Positions 7,685-15,950 of a DNA stretch of 45,611 nucleotides are shown one piece after another. The first letter of the stretch is position 1. Every line of letters begins with the position of its first letter. This DNA is from a bacterium. Lineage in GTDB: Bacteria; SZUA-79; Acidulodesulfobacterales; Acidulodesulfobacteraceae. The translations under genes were made by a program, and so were the position numbers. The stretch spans positions 1-45,611 of the forward strand of contig JAJZJX010000013.1 in NCBI GenBank assembly GCA_021850985.1, read 5' to 3'. The notes below the pieces were generated by a model. That model was not told the DNA's origin and did not search any database. It saw only the letters and a list, made by a program, of their open reading frames with translations.

Positions 7685-9688
7685 ATGGCGAAAAGCAATC
7701 TATTCGTAAACGGTTCTGAAGGCGATAAGGCTATAGTATTAGGAAACGAAGCTATTGCGCGCGGTGCTTTGGAAGCAGGCATAGGATACGCTTCGATGTA
7801 CCCCGGCACCCCAGCCTCCGAAATTATCGCAGTCTTGGATAAAAATAAAAAGTATGTCGAAAATTTATATACGGAATTCAGCCTTAACGAGCATATATCC
7901 CTACACGGCGCAATAGGCGCTTCATGGTCGGGCATAAGATCGCTTTGCGCCATGAAAAACGTAGGGTTAAACGTTGCAAGCGAACCGGCGCAGTTTTTAG
8001 CTTATACCGGAGTAAAAGCCGGTTTAGTCCTTGCTATAGGATCCGATCCAGGCGCGCCGAGCAGTTCTAACGAGCAGGACGACAGATGGTATAGCCTGCA
8101 TACTTATATGCCGGTTATGGAGCCTTCAAATATACAGGAAGCAAAAGATTTTACAAAAGATGCTTTCGACGTGTCCGAAGAATTTTCTTTCGGAATCGTT
8201 TTAATGGCGCCGTCCCGCCTGTGCCATAACGCAGGAGCCCTCCTGTTTGGAAATATAAGGGATAGAAGCAATATTAAAGGGAATTTTAAAAAAGATCCCG
8301 AAAATTATTTAAACCTTTTCAGCCTTGCCGTTAAAAATCATGCCAAATATCTTGAAAGAAACGAATTATTAAAAAAATATCTTATCGAGTCGAAATTTAA
8401 TAAAACCGTTAACGACGGTTCGTCTAAAATTGGCTTTATATCTTCGGGGGTTATTTACGCGCATTTAATGGAAACTTTTGATATATTGGGCGTATATGAC
8501 CATAAAATATTAAAATTAGGTTTTTCTTTTCCTATATCCGACGAACTGATTAAAAGATTTTTCGAAGGGCTCGAAAAAGTAGTCATAGTCGAAGAAGCAG
8601 AAGGTTTTTTGGAATTTCAGATTAAAAAAATTGCTTATGAAATAGGTTTTAAAGGCAATATATACGGCAAAGAATTTTTTAGCAGAACGGGCGAGCTTAC
8701 ATTAGACGATGTTATTTCAGGCGTTAGTAAATTTCTTGAAAAACCTCTGCCTGCGTCTTTCGATTTTGCCGTTAAAAAAGACAGAGAGCTATCCGATAAA
8801 CTGCCTCAAAGGTCCGGAACATTCTGTATAGGCTGTCCGCACCGCTCAACTTTTTATTCAATTCTTAAAGCCGTCGGATTCTCAAATACCGAAGAAAAAG
8901 AAAGAGACGTCGTTATAGCCGGCGACATAGGCTGTTATACGCTGGGACTTTTGCCGCCGTATAATGCCATGGATTTTTTAACCTGCATGAATGCAGGGCT
9001 CAGCATAGGCCAAGCTATAAGCAATTTCGACAAAAGCAAAAAAGTTATAGCCTTAGTCGGCGATTCCACTTTTTATCATTCCGGAATTCCGGTTTTGCTA
9101 AATGCGGTTCAGAACGGAGCGGATATTCTTTATATTATTTTAGATAACAGCTGGACGGCTATGACCGGACATCAGAAGACTCCGACCACGCAAAAAGATA
9201 TAGACGGCAAACCGTTGCAAAACGTTTTAAATTTAAAAGATTTAATAAAATCTTTGGGAGTTTCTTACGTTAAAAGCTTAGATCCTAACAGCGTTAAGAG
9301 ATTTTCCTCACAGATTAAAAGCGCTCTTAAAGAACCGGGCGTAAAAGTTTTAATAGCTAAAAGAGAATGTATTTTGCAGGAGATTAGAAGAAATAAAAGC
9401 CTGCTTAAAAATGGCGCTAATGCTGCGGAAACAGGTGAATCTTTATACGAAATTCAAAAATCCCGATGCGTAAAATGCAATGAATGTTTCGTAGAACTTG
9501 CCTGTCCGGCGATTATTCTAAAAAAAGACGAAGATACCGGCGGCGATTATTACTATATAGATCCGGCTTCTTGCGTAAAATGCGGAGTATGTTATGAAAT
9601 ATGTCCTAACAGCGCAATACGCAAAGTAGAATTTGATATAAAATCGGAGTTTAAGTTAGACGGTAAACCGTTAGAAATAACGGTATAA
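7685..9688 (+). CDS. iorA: Indolepyruvate ferredoxin oxidoreductase, alpha subunit
   Basis: This 667-residue enzyme oxidatively decarboxylates aryl pyruvates to aryl acyl-CoA with ferredoxin, using thiamine diphosphate. The N-terminal pyrimidine-binding domain includes GNEAIARGALEAG and YPGTPASEI. The central diphosphate-binding domain carries CIGCPHRSTFY near 381, GDIGCYTLGL near 418, and the GDS...NAVQNGADILYIILDN metal/TPP motif near 458-490. The C-terminus is a two-cluster ferredoxin module with CVKCNECF...CPA and CVKCGVCYEICP at about 594-640. The length matches IorA. Iron-sulfur, TPP and CoA sites all appear intact. The partner iorB lies downstream but is separated by a dispersed repeat. 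Confidence 0.93.
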   Translation: MAKSNLFVNGSEGDKAIVLGNEAIARGALEAGIGYASMYPGTPASEIIAVLDKNKKYVENLYTEFSLNEHISLHGAIGASWSGIRSLCAMKNVGLNVASEPAQFLAYTGVKAGLVLAIGSDPGAPSSSNEQDDRWYSLHTYMPVMEPSNIQEAKDFTKDAFDVSEEFSFGIVLMAPSRLCHNAGALLFGNIRDRSNIKGNFKKDPENYLNLFSLAVKNHAKYLERNELLKKYLIESKFNKTVNDGSSKIGFISSGVIYAHLMETFDILGVYDHKILKLGFSFPISDELIKRFFEGLEKVVIVEEAEGFLEFQIKKIAYEIGFKGNIYGKEFFSRTGELTLDDVISGVSKFLEKPLPASFDFAVKKDRELSDKLPQRSGTFCIGCPHRSTFYSILKAVGFSNTEEKERDVVIAGDIGCYTLGLLPPYNAMDFLTCMNAGLSIGQAISNFDKSKKVIALVGDSTFYHSGIPVLLNAVQNGADILYIILDNSWTAMTGHQKTPTTQKDIDGKPLQNVLNLKDLIKSLGVSYVKSLDPNSVKRFSSQIKSALKEPGVKVLIAKRECILQEIRRNKSLLKNGANAAETGESLYEIQKSRCVKCNECFVELACPAIILKKDEDTGGDYYYIDPASCVKCGVCYEICPNSAIRKVEFDIKSEFKLDGKPLEITV

Positions 9689-9740
9689 CAATTTGTGACG
9701 AGGACCGACGAATTGAATTCTGACGCCGTAGTTAAATAAG

Positions 9741-9830
9741 AGGAAAAGGTGTCAGATTTTATTTTCCGCATGCGCAAAGATTAATTAACATGAAATTTAT
9801 TATCGGAAAATTAATCTGACACCTTTTCCT
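9741..9830. repeat. Dispersed inverted-repeat element, copy 2, between iorA and iorB
   Basis: A perfect 18-bp terminal inverted repeat, AGGAAAAGGTGTCAGATT at the left and its reverse complement at the right, bounds 90 bp. An inner ATTTTCCG/CGGAAAAT pair extends the stem to roughly 30 bp. It shares the GGTGTC(A/T)GATT core with the element at 1234-1297. It fills most of the 167-bp gap between two genes that are normally contiguous. Its left flank, 9689-9720, also holds a GAATTGAATTC hairpin like that at 3815. Confidence 0.8.
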
Positions 9831-9855
9831 GATAACAGTATAATAATTGTAAAAT

Positions 9856-10473
9856 ATGAAAAAATTTAATATAGCGATAGTAGGTTTGGGCGGACAGGGC
9901 ATCATCACAATGGGAACGGTGATGAAAAATGCCGCACTGAACTCGGATTTGCAGGATGTTTCCGGTTCCGAAAGAAGGGGCGGAGCTCAAAGAGAAGGCT
10001 ACGTAGAAACTTTCGTTAAATATATTTTTTACGAAAATATAGAGGAAATGAATAATCCTAGAAAAAATATGCACTCGCCTATGATAGAATCAGGAGGAGC
10101 AAATGCTTTGATATCTTTAGAACCGTTAGAAACTTTGAGAGGTATAAAATACTTAAACAAAGATTCGATAGTTATTTTTAACAAAACCCCTTATATTCCT
10201 ATAAGCGTAAGAATGGGCAAGACTAAATATCCGGAAATATCATTTATAGTTTCGGAATTGCAAAAAGTTACAAAACATATATATTATTACGATATTGACG
10301 CTATTTCGTTAGAAAAATTTAATTCTTTAACGCAAAAAAATATAATCGCTTTAGGCATATTGTTTGCAAAAGCCGAAATCCCTATAAGCAGAACCGCCGT
10401 TGAGAGCATTCTTGCTCAAGGTAAGGGCGCAGAAAATAATCTAAAGGCCTTTGAGTTAGGGCTAAATCTTTAA
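9856..10473 (+). CDS. iorB: Indolepyruvate ferredoxin oxidoreductase, beta subunit
   Basis: The 205-residue protein begins with FNIAIVGLGGQGIITMG, the glycine-rich start of the gamma-type domain of 2-oxoacid:acceptor oxidoreductases. SGSERRGGAQREG follows at about 37-49, matching the SERRGG(A/S)(V/Q) signature that contacts the partner subunit. The length is typical of IorB (about 190-210). It completes the IorAB enzyme with the upstream gene. The gap between them is widened by a repeat element, which may weaken or separate their expression. Confidence 0.9.
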   Translation: MKKFNIAIVGLGGQGIITMGTVMKNAALNSDLQDVSGSERRGGAQREGYVETFVKYIFYENIEEMNNPRKNMHSPMIESGGANALISLEPLETLRGIKYLNKDSIVIFNKTPYIPISVRMGKTKYPEISFIVSELQKVTKHIYYYDIDAISLEKFNSLTQKNIIALGILFAKAEIPISRTAVESILAQGKGAENNLKAFELGLNL

Positions 10474-10523
10474 AAATTGCTAAAAATACATTAATCTTGT
10501 AATAAAAAAAATTTTGATTAAAT

Positions 10524-10560
10524 GCGTCATTGCGAGGAGCGAAAGCGACGAAGCAATCTC
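10524..10560. repeat. Widespread GCGTCATTGCGAGGAGCGAA-type repeat
   Basis: The 37-bp sequence GCGTCATTGCGAGGAGCGAA followed by GACGAAGCAATCTC matches a repeat found dispersed in many unrelated bacterial genomes, often mistranslated as RHCEERSDEAI-like peptides. It is much richer in G+C than its surroundings. Here it directly precedes the glycosylase ATG at 10561 and opens a false upstream in-frame start at 10522. Confidence 0.8.
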
Positions 10561-11388
10561 ATGAAAGATAAAAACGAATTAACCAAATTGATTAAAGACA
10601 TAAATTTTTTTGTTAACGATAATAAAGAAAGTTTTGTCTTTACTTCGGTTTCGTCAGATCTTGCCAATAAAACATCCGAAATGATAAATTATAATACCAA
10701 TACCAATACGAATACTGATATGGCCGATGCAATAATAGATGAATGCGCCGGCGCTTGTCAAAACAATTTCAATTCAAACCAGGATAAAAATCAGGACCAA
10801 TATTCAATAAATAATAATGTTTCTTATTCTAAGACCGAGGCATTGAATTATTTAAAAACAACAAAAATAAATCAATGCACAAAATGCGCATTGAGCAAAA
10901 CGAGAAAAAATATAGTTTTCGGCGAGGGAAACCCTGAGAGCAGGCTTATGTTCATAGGAGAAGCTCCCGGAGCCGAAGAAGATAATACCGGAAGACCTTT
11001 TGTAGGCAGGGCGGGGCAGCTTCTTACAAAAATAATAGAATCCATAAATCTCAAAAGAGAAGAAGTTTATATCGCCAATATTATAAAATGCAGGCCTCCG
11101 GAAAACAGGAACCCTATGGAAGACGAGATAGCTTCATGCGCGCCTTTTCTTAAAGAACAGATAGCTATCATAAGACCGGAGATAATCTGTACTCTCGGAA
11201 AATTTTCAACCGAATTTATAATAGGTGAAGGCAAAGGTTCTATATCTTCGGTCAGAGGAAAAACTTATAATTATGGCGGAATAACGGTTATTCCTACTTA
11301 TCATCCCTCTTATTTACTTAGGAACCCTTCCGCAAAAAAAGAGACATGGGAAGATATGAAAAAAATCAGGGAATTGTATTTTAAATAA
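10561..11388 (+). CDS. Family 4 uracil-DNA glycosylase (Fe-S)
   Basis: The enzyme removes uracil from DNA. The catalytic core begins near residue 100, with CTKCALSKTRKN supplying two Fe-S cysteines. Motif 1 is FIGEAPGAEEDNTGRPFVGRAG (given by its ends GEAPG and RPFVGRAG), then NIIKCRPPENRNP, and a late uracil-binding strand GGITVIPTYHPSYLLR. I prefer ATG 10561 (275 residues): the longer frame from 10522 only adds residues encoded by a dispersed repeat. The first 90 residues are low complexity, rich in Asn, Thr and Asp with an NTNTNTNTD run, and look like a linker. It stands downstream of iorB and is probably unrelated to it in function. Confidence 0.88.
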   Translation: MKDKNELTKLIKDINFFVNDNKESFVFTSVSSDLANKTSEMINYNTNTNTNTDMADAIIDECAGACQNNFNSNQDKNQDQYSINNNVSYSKTEALNYLKTTKINQCTKCALSKTRKNIVFGEGNPESRLMFIGEAPGAEEDNTGRPFVGRAGQLLTKIIESINLKREEVYIANIIKCRPPENRNPMEDEIASCAPFLKEQIAIIRPEIICTLGKFSTEFIIGEGKGSISSVRGKTYNYGGITVIPTYHPSYLLRNPSAKKETWEDMKKIRELYFK

Positions 11389-11434
11389 ATGTGATATAAT
11401 ATAAATATAATATAAATTAATAATAATAGGTCTA

Positions 11435-11884
11435 ATGGTTTATTTTGCGGATTTTCTAATATTTATAGCTTTTATGCTTGTTATAACCGATTTTTTTGCC
11501 ATGAGTTATGGCGTTTTTACAAGCGCCGGCGCCATACTTTTCGTTATAGGCACTATAATTCTATTTTATATAGTGCATAACGTACCGATATTTTTCATAA
11601 GAATCGTCCTTCCTACTTATGTTACCCTCACGATTTTCGTCTCAATTTTTGCTTATCTCGGATATAAAGCATATAAAACGAAAGTGAAAACCGGCGAGTC
11701 TCTTTTATTAAATCAAACCGGCGAAATCGTTTCGGACGTAAATCCGAATAAAGACGGCAAAATCTTAATTAACGGCGAATTGTGGACGGCTTATTCCGAT
11801 TATACAATATTGAAAGGAAACAAAGTTACGGTAATCAAAGTTGACGGAAAGCTGAGGCTTAAAGTTAAACCTGAAGAAGCCTAA
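11435..11884 (+). CDS. NfeD family membrane protein
   Basis: The 149-residue protein has two to three hydrophobic helices in the first 85 residues. A short soluble C-terminal beta-barrel (OB-fold) domain follows, with GQTGEIVSDVNP-like and GELWTAYSD elements. NfeD proteins assemble with SPFH/stomatin proteins in membrane microdomains. The next gene, 93 bp downstream on the same strand, is exactly such a slipin, so the two probably form an operon. This is the short NfeD type without the N-terminal ClpP-like protease. Confidence 0.85.
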   Translation: MVYFADFLIFIAFMLVITDFFAMSYGVFTSAGAILFVIGTIILFYIVHNVPIFFIRIVLPTYVTLTIFVSIFAYLGYKAYKTKVKTGESLLLNQTGEIVSDVNPNKDGKILINGELWTAYSDYTILKGNKVTVIKVDGKLRLKVKPEEA

Positions 11885-11977
11885 AATACAAATCTTTAAC
11901 TCAATCAATATAATTAGAATCCGGTTATTTTGCCGGTATTTGAATATTATATAACTATAATTTAAAAGGAGAATAAA

Positions 11978-12748
11978 ATGGGAGACAGCGCAATTTTTTT
12001 TGCGGTCATTATAATAGTCGCAATTATCGTTATTTTAAATGCGGTAAGAATAATAGCGGAATATGACAGAGCTGTAATATTCAGACTCGGCAGAGCCATA
12101 AAAGTTAAGGGTCCCGGTTTAATTCTTCTTTGGCCTGTAATAGACAGAATGGTAAGAGTGACCTTAAGGATAATTACTCTTGATGTTCCTCCGCAGGATG
12201 TTATAACTAAAGATAACGTTACTTTAAAAATAAGCGCGGTTGTTTATTACAAAGTAATAGATCCGCTGAATGCTATAGTGCAGGTTTATGATTATAACTA
12301 TGCAGTATCTCAGCTTGCGCAGACCACTTTAAGAAGCGTTTGTGGCGAGGGAGAATTAGACAAGCTTTTATCGGAAAGAGAAAAAATAAATATGGAGATT
12401 CAGGATATATTGGATAAGCATACAGGTTCTTGGGGCATTAAAGTTACGGTAGTGGAGCTTAAGCAGATAGACCTTCCTCAGGATATGCAAAGAGCCATGG
12501 CAAGACAGGCTGAGGCTGAAAGAGACAGAAGGGCAAAGATAATTAACGCCGACGGCGAATTTCAGGCGGCGCAAAGATTAAGCGACGCGGCTAAAATTAT
12601 AGCGGAAAATCCGATGGCTCTTCAGTTAAGATATTTGCAGACTTTAAACGAAATTTCTTCTACCAATAATACTACCATGATAATGCCTATACCGTTAGAC
12701 ATTATAAGGGAAGTAGGTAAAAGCTTAAACGGAAATGCTCAAAAATAA
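11978..12748 (+). CDS. SPFH/stomatin-family protein (slipin)
   Basis: A single N-terminal hydrophobic helix (about 5-24) anchors the 256-residue protein. The SPFH domain follows, with [10 protein letters not shown]-type sequence ([20 protein letters not shown]), [13 protein letters not shown] and [15 protein letters not shown] coiled coil rich in [17 protein letters not shown] lies near 170-190. Slipins form membrane-associated oligomers that organise lipid microdomains, and they act with NfeD. A strong AAAGGAG ribosome site precedes ATG 11978. The family assignment is firm; its physiological role is not known from sequence. Confidence 0.92.
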   Translation: MGDSAIFFAVIIIVAIIVILNAVRIIAEYDRAVIFRLGRAIKVKGPGLILLWPVIDRMVRVTLRIITLDVPPQDVITKDNVTLKISAVVYYKVIDPLNAIVQVYDYNYAVSQLAQTTLRSVCGEGELDKLLSEREKINMEIQDILDKHTGSWGIKVTVVELKQIDLPQDMQRAMARQAEAERDRRAKIINADGEFQAAQRLSDAAKIIAENPMALQLRYLQTLNEISSTNNTTMIMPIPLDIIREVGKSLNGNAQK

Positions 12749-12806
12749 TAAATATTGTAAACATTTAATATTAAATATAAATATAATTGAGAAGGAGGTA
12801 TTAATT

Positions 12807-13700
12807 ATGGAATTAGGAATGATAGGACTCGGAAAGATGGGGATGAACATGGTTTTCAGGCTGCTTGAAGGCGGACACAAAGTTGTTGTTTTCAACAGAA
12901 CCTTATCTAAAGAAGAAATAGCCATAAACAAAGGCGCCGTCGGTTCAAATTCCATTAAGGAATTCGTTTCGAAATTAACGGCTCCAAGAATAATTTGGCT
13001 CATGGTTCCGGCAGGTCAGCCTACCGACGATATGCTTAACGAAGTTTTACAATACACGCAAAACGGAGATATAGTTATAGACGGCGGGAATTCCTACTAT
13101 AAAGATTCAATAAGAAGAGCGAAAGTATGCGCAGATAAAAATATTAAGTTTATGGATTGCGGCACTAGCGGCGGCATATGGGGATTAAAAAACGGCTACT
13201 GTTCGATGATAGGGGGCGACGAAGACACCTTTAAACACTGCGAACCCATATTTAAAACGCTTGCTCCTGAAAACGGCTACATGCATACCGGACAGCACGG
13301 CGCCGGACATTTTGTTAAAATGGTTCATAACGCTATAGAATACGGCATGATGGAAGCATACGCCGAGGGTTTTGAAATTATGAAAGCCAGCGATTTCGAT
13401 ATAGACCTTACGAAAGTTTCCGATTTATGGAATCACGCATCCGTTGTTCGTTCATGGTTATTAGAGCTTGCGCATAACGCCCTAAAAGAAGACCCAGAGC
13501 TTAACGGGCTTAAACCTATAGTAGACGATTCGGGCGAAGGAAGATGGACGCTTCAAGAAGCTATAGATAGAGCCGTTCCAGCCCCTGTACTTGCCGATTC
13601 CGTTTTTATGCGTTTCAGGTCGAGGCAGGAAAATTCATTTGCCGCAAGAATGCTTTCCGCTTTGAGGCATCAGTTCGGCGGACATCCTATACATAAGTAA
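12807..13700 (+). CDS. gnd: 6-phosphogluconate dehydrogenase, decarboxylating (short type)
   Basis: The product oxidises 6-phosphogluconate to ribulose 5-phosphate and CO2. The N-terminal Rossmann motif GMIGLGKMGMNM is at about 4-15. Substrate-site motifs are DGGNSYYKDS near 92, CGTSGGIWGLKNG near 120 and HFVKMVHNAIEYG with the catalytic lysine near 170. I chose ATG 12807 (297 residues): it has a perfect GAAGGAGG ribosome site, while the longer frame from 12735 would overlap the slipin gene. It is the roughly 300-residue type found in many bacteria, not the 470-residue type of enterics. It groups with zwf, tkt and tal into a pentose-phosphate cluster. Confidence 0.93.
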   Translation: MELGMIGLGKMGMNMVFRLLEGGHKVVVFNRTLSKEEIAINKGAVGSNSIKEFVSKLTAPRIIWLMVPAGQPTDDMLNEVLQYTQNGDIVIDGGNSYYKDSIRRAKVCADKNIKFMDCGTSGGIWGLKNGYCSMIGGDEDTFKHCEPIFKTLAPENGYMHTGQHGAGHFVKMVHNAIEYGMMEAYAEGFEIMKASDFDIDLTKVSDLWNHASVVRSWLLELAHNALKEDPELNGLKPIVDDSGEGRWTLQEAIDRAVPAPVLADSVFMRFRSRQENSFAARMLSALRHQFGGHPIHK

Positions 13701-13752
13701 AAAATATTAAGTTGAAAAATAAATATAAAAATAAAAGAAATTAGAGGTTTAT

Positions 13753-14379
13753 ATGTTTATAGACGTAAGTATGGAAATAACGGACGGCATGCTGCACTGG
13801 CCGAGCGATCCCGCTATAGAGATAGACAATTATTCTCAGATAAAAAAAGGGGCTGCGGCAAACAACAGTAAAATTACCTGCGGCGTTCATACAGGGACGC
13901 ATATAGATGCGCCAAAGCATTTTGTTGACGATGGAATCGGAATAGACAAACTTGACCTAAATAAGCTTATCGGTAATTGCAGGGTAATAGAAGTGCCGCC
14001 CGGCGTTTCTCCTATATCTAAAGAATTTATAGAACCTTTGGATATTAAAAAAGGCGACAGGCTGCTTTTTAAAACAAAAAATTCGGAATGGATAAACAGC
14101 GGAGATAAAAATTTTCATACCGATTATGTCTGCGTAAATCCGGAAGCGTCAAAATATATGGTTGAAAAGGGCGTTGTACTTGTCGGGGTCGATTACCTTT
14201 CCGTAGAAGGCTACCATATAGGCCACGATACGCATGAAACTCTGCTGGGCGCAGAAGTAGTTGTTATAGAAGGACTTAATCTTTTTAACGTAGAACCTGG
14301 AGAATATTATTTGACTGCTCTTCCGGTAAAAATTAAAGATTCCAACGGAGCTCCCGCAAGAGTTATTTTGCAAAAATAA
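13753..14379 (+). CDS. Cyclase-family metal hydrolase (KynB-like)
   Basis: The 208-residue protein has the cyclase/kynurenine formamidase signature HTGTHIDAPKHF at about 47-58, which supplies metal-binding histidines and an aspartate. An N-terminal DVSMEITDGMLHWPSDP region and HDTHETLLGAEVVVIEGL near 160-180 complete the fold. Known members hydrolyse N-formylkynurenine, isatin or cyclic amides. No kynurenine genes lie nearby. It lies between gnd and zwf, spaced by 52 and 25 bp on the same strand, so it is likely co-transcribed with pentose-phosphate genes. An activity on a lactone-like or cyclic sugar derivative is only a guess. Confidence 0.8.
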   Translation: MFIDVSMEITDGMLHWPSDPAIEIDNYSQIKKGAAANNSKITCGVHTGTHIDAPKHFVDDGIGIDKLDLNKLIGNCRVIEVPPGVSPISKEFIEPLDIKKGDRLLFKTKNSEWINSGDKNFHTDYVCVNPEASKYMVEKGVVLVGVDYLSVEGYHIGHDTHETLLGAEVVVIEGLNLFNVEPGEYYLTALPVKIKDSNGAPARVILQK

Positions 14380-14404
14380 AATATATTATATTTACGGAGA
14401 AAAA

Positions 14405-15907
14405 ATGGCAGATTTAAAACCGTCCATAATTGTAATTTTCGGCGCAAGCGGAGACCTTGCGCATATAAAAATCTTCCCTGCTCTATACAGTTTATGGGAG
14501 GAAGATTTTTTTCCTGAATCATTCGTTATAGCAGGATTTGCAAGAACAAAGATGAACGACGAAGAATTTAGAAAATCTATATTTGCTTCATTAAACAGCC
14601 ATTGCAGAAAAAGGCCTATACAAGAAGAAGATTTTTTAAAGTTTTCAAAGCACATTTATTATCTGCCTTCATTATACGACAAAGTTGAAAGCTATACTGA
14701 ATTAGGCAAATTTATAACTTCTAAAGCCGACGAATATAAAATACCAAAAAACATTGTATATTATCTTTCTACTCCTCCGAGTGTTTATAACGATGCTATA
14801 GAAGGTATAAAAAATGCCGATTTGGTTTCTGAAGGTTTTAAGGGCGAAGGTTTTTCTAAGATAGTTATCGAAAAACCTTTCGGATACGATTATAAAAGCG
14901 CAAAGGAACTTAACGAACATCTGCTGTCCGTGTTTAAAGAAGAAGACATATACAGGATAGATCATTATCTCGGAAAAGAAACGGTTCAAAATATTCTTGC
15001 GTTCAGATTTTCGAACGCGATTTTCGAACCTATTTGGAACAATAAATATATAGACCATGTTCAGATTTCAGCATTAGAATCTATAGGCGTAGGACTCAGG
15101 GCAGGTTATTTCGACAAATCAGGAACCATAAGAGATATGATGCAAAATCATATGATGCAGTTGCTTTCGTTAGTAGCTATAGAGCCGCCGGCTTTGTTCG
15201 ATGCCGACGATATAAGGAACGAAAAGGTAAAATTGTTAAAAAGCGTAAGGCCGTTAAGTCTTAACGACGTTAAGAAATATACCGTCAGAGGGCAGTACGA
15301 CAGGGGCGTAATAGACGGCAAACAGGTCGTGGGCTACAAGGAAGAAGAAGGCATAGCGGTTAATTCTATGACGGATACTTATGCGGCTATGAAACTATTC
15401 GTAGATAATTACAGATGGGCGGGAGTTCCTTTTTATTTAAGGGCTGGAAAAAGATTAAAGACGCATAAAACGGAAATAGCCGTTTATTTTAAAAAACTTC
15501 CTTACAGTTTATTTGCTAAAGCCGGTATAGAAAATATAAAACAGAATTCTATTATTATAACGATTCAGCCTAACGAAGGGATATCAATAAATATCGGCGC
15601 AAAAAAACCCGGTTTCGTTATGGATATAGAACCTGTCAATATGGTATTTAATTACAAGTCGTCCTTCAGGCTCTCACCGCCCGATGCTTATGAACGCTTA
15701 ATATACGACGTTATACTTGGAGACCAGACCCTTTTTGCAAGATATGACGACATGCTTATAGCATGGCAGTTGATTACTTCTGTAATGAACGGTTGGGCAA
15801 AAATGGATCAACCAATATTTCCAAATTACGATGCGGGATCTTGGGGTCCTAAAGAGGCAGATGAACTTATAAACGCTGACGGCAGGGAATGGAATAACGT
15901 AGCGTAA
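14405..15907 (+). CDS. zwf: Glucose-6-phosphate 1-dehydrogenase
   Basis: The 500-residue enzyme oxidises glucose 6-phosphate to 6-phosphogluconolactone with NAD(P)+. It has the nucleotide-binding motif IFGASGDLAHIKIFPALY at about 11-28, EKPFGYDYKSAKELN near 158, and the substrate-binding RIDHYLGKETVQN near 184-196, which contains the catalytic histidine region. MQNHMMQLL lies near 240 and YLRAGKRL near 342. The length is normal. Together with gnd it gives the oxidative branch; no 6-phosphogluconolactonase gene is visible, and the cyclase-family neighbour occupies the position where one might be expected. A GGAG ribosome site precedes ATG 14405. Confidence 0.96.
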   Translation: MADLKPSIIVIFGASGDLAHIKIFPALYSLWEEDFFPESFVIAGFARTKMNDEEFRKSIFASLNSHCRKRPIQEEDFLKFSKHIYYLPSLYDKVESYTELGKFITSKADEYKIPKNIVYYLSTPPSVYNDAIEGIKNADLVSEGFKGEGFSKIVIEKPFGYDYKSAKELNEHLLSVFKEEDIYRIDHYLGKETVQNILAFRFSNAIFEPIWNNKYIDHVQISALESIGVGLRAGYFDKSGTIRDMMQNHMMQLLSLVAIEPPALFDADDIRNEKVKLLKSVRPLSLNDVKKYTVRGQYDRGVIDGKQVVGYKEEEGIAVNSMTDTYAAMKLFVDNYRWAGVPFYLRAGKRLKTHKTEIAVYFKKLPYSLFAKAGIENIKQNSIIITIQPNEGISINIGAKKPGFVMDIEPVNMVFNYKSSFRLSPPDAYERLIYDVILGDQTLFARYDDMLIAWQLITSVMNGWAKMDQPIFPNYDAGSWGPKEADELINADGREWNNVA

Positions 15908-15917
15908 TAGTTATAAT

Positions 15918-15942
15918 GGTGCCGGAATTGAATTCCGGCACC
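15918..15942. terminator. Perfect hairpin between convergent zwf and tkt
   Basis: A 12-bp perfect stem, GGTGCCGGAATT and its complement with one loop base, occupies the 43-bp gap between the ends of zwf and tkt. Its position suggests a bidirectional terminator, though no long T-run follows on either side. Its core GAATTGAATTC matches hairpins at 3815 and 9710, so it may also belong to a dispersed family. Confidence 0.6.
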
Positions 15943-15950
15943 GTATTCTA

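Noticed and set aside
1174-10504. 14-base match TTAATCTTGTAATA at 1174 and 10491
   Set aside because: A match of this length is expected by chance in 45 kb of AT-rich DNA.
10690-10720. Hexamer-like run (AATACC/AATACN) in the glycosylase gene as a phase-variation tract
   Set aside because: Only about four imperfect units are present, too few and too divergent for slippage control.
12735-12806. N-terminal extension of gnd
   Set aside because: It would overlap the slipin gene; ATG 12807 has a perfect GGAGG ribosome site and begins directly with the Rossmann strand.
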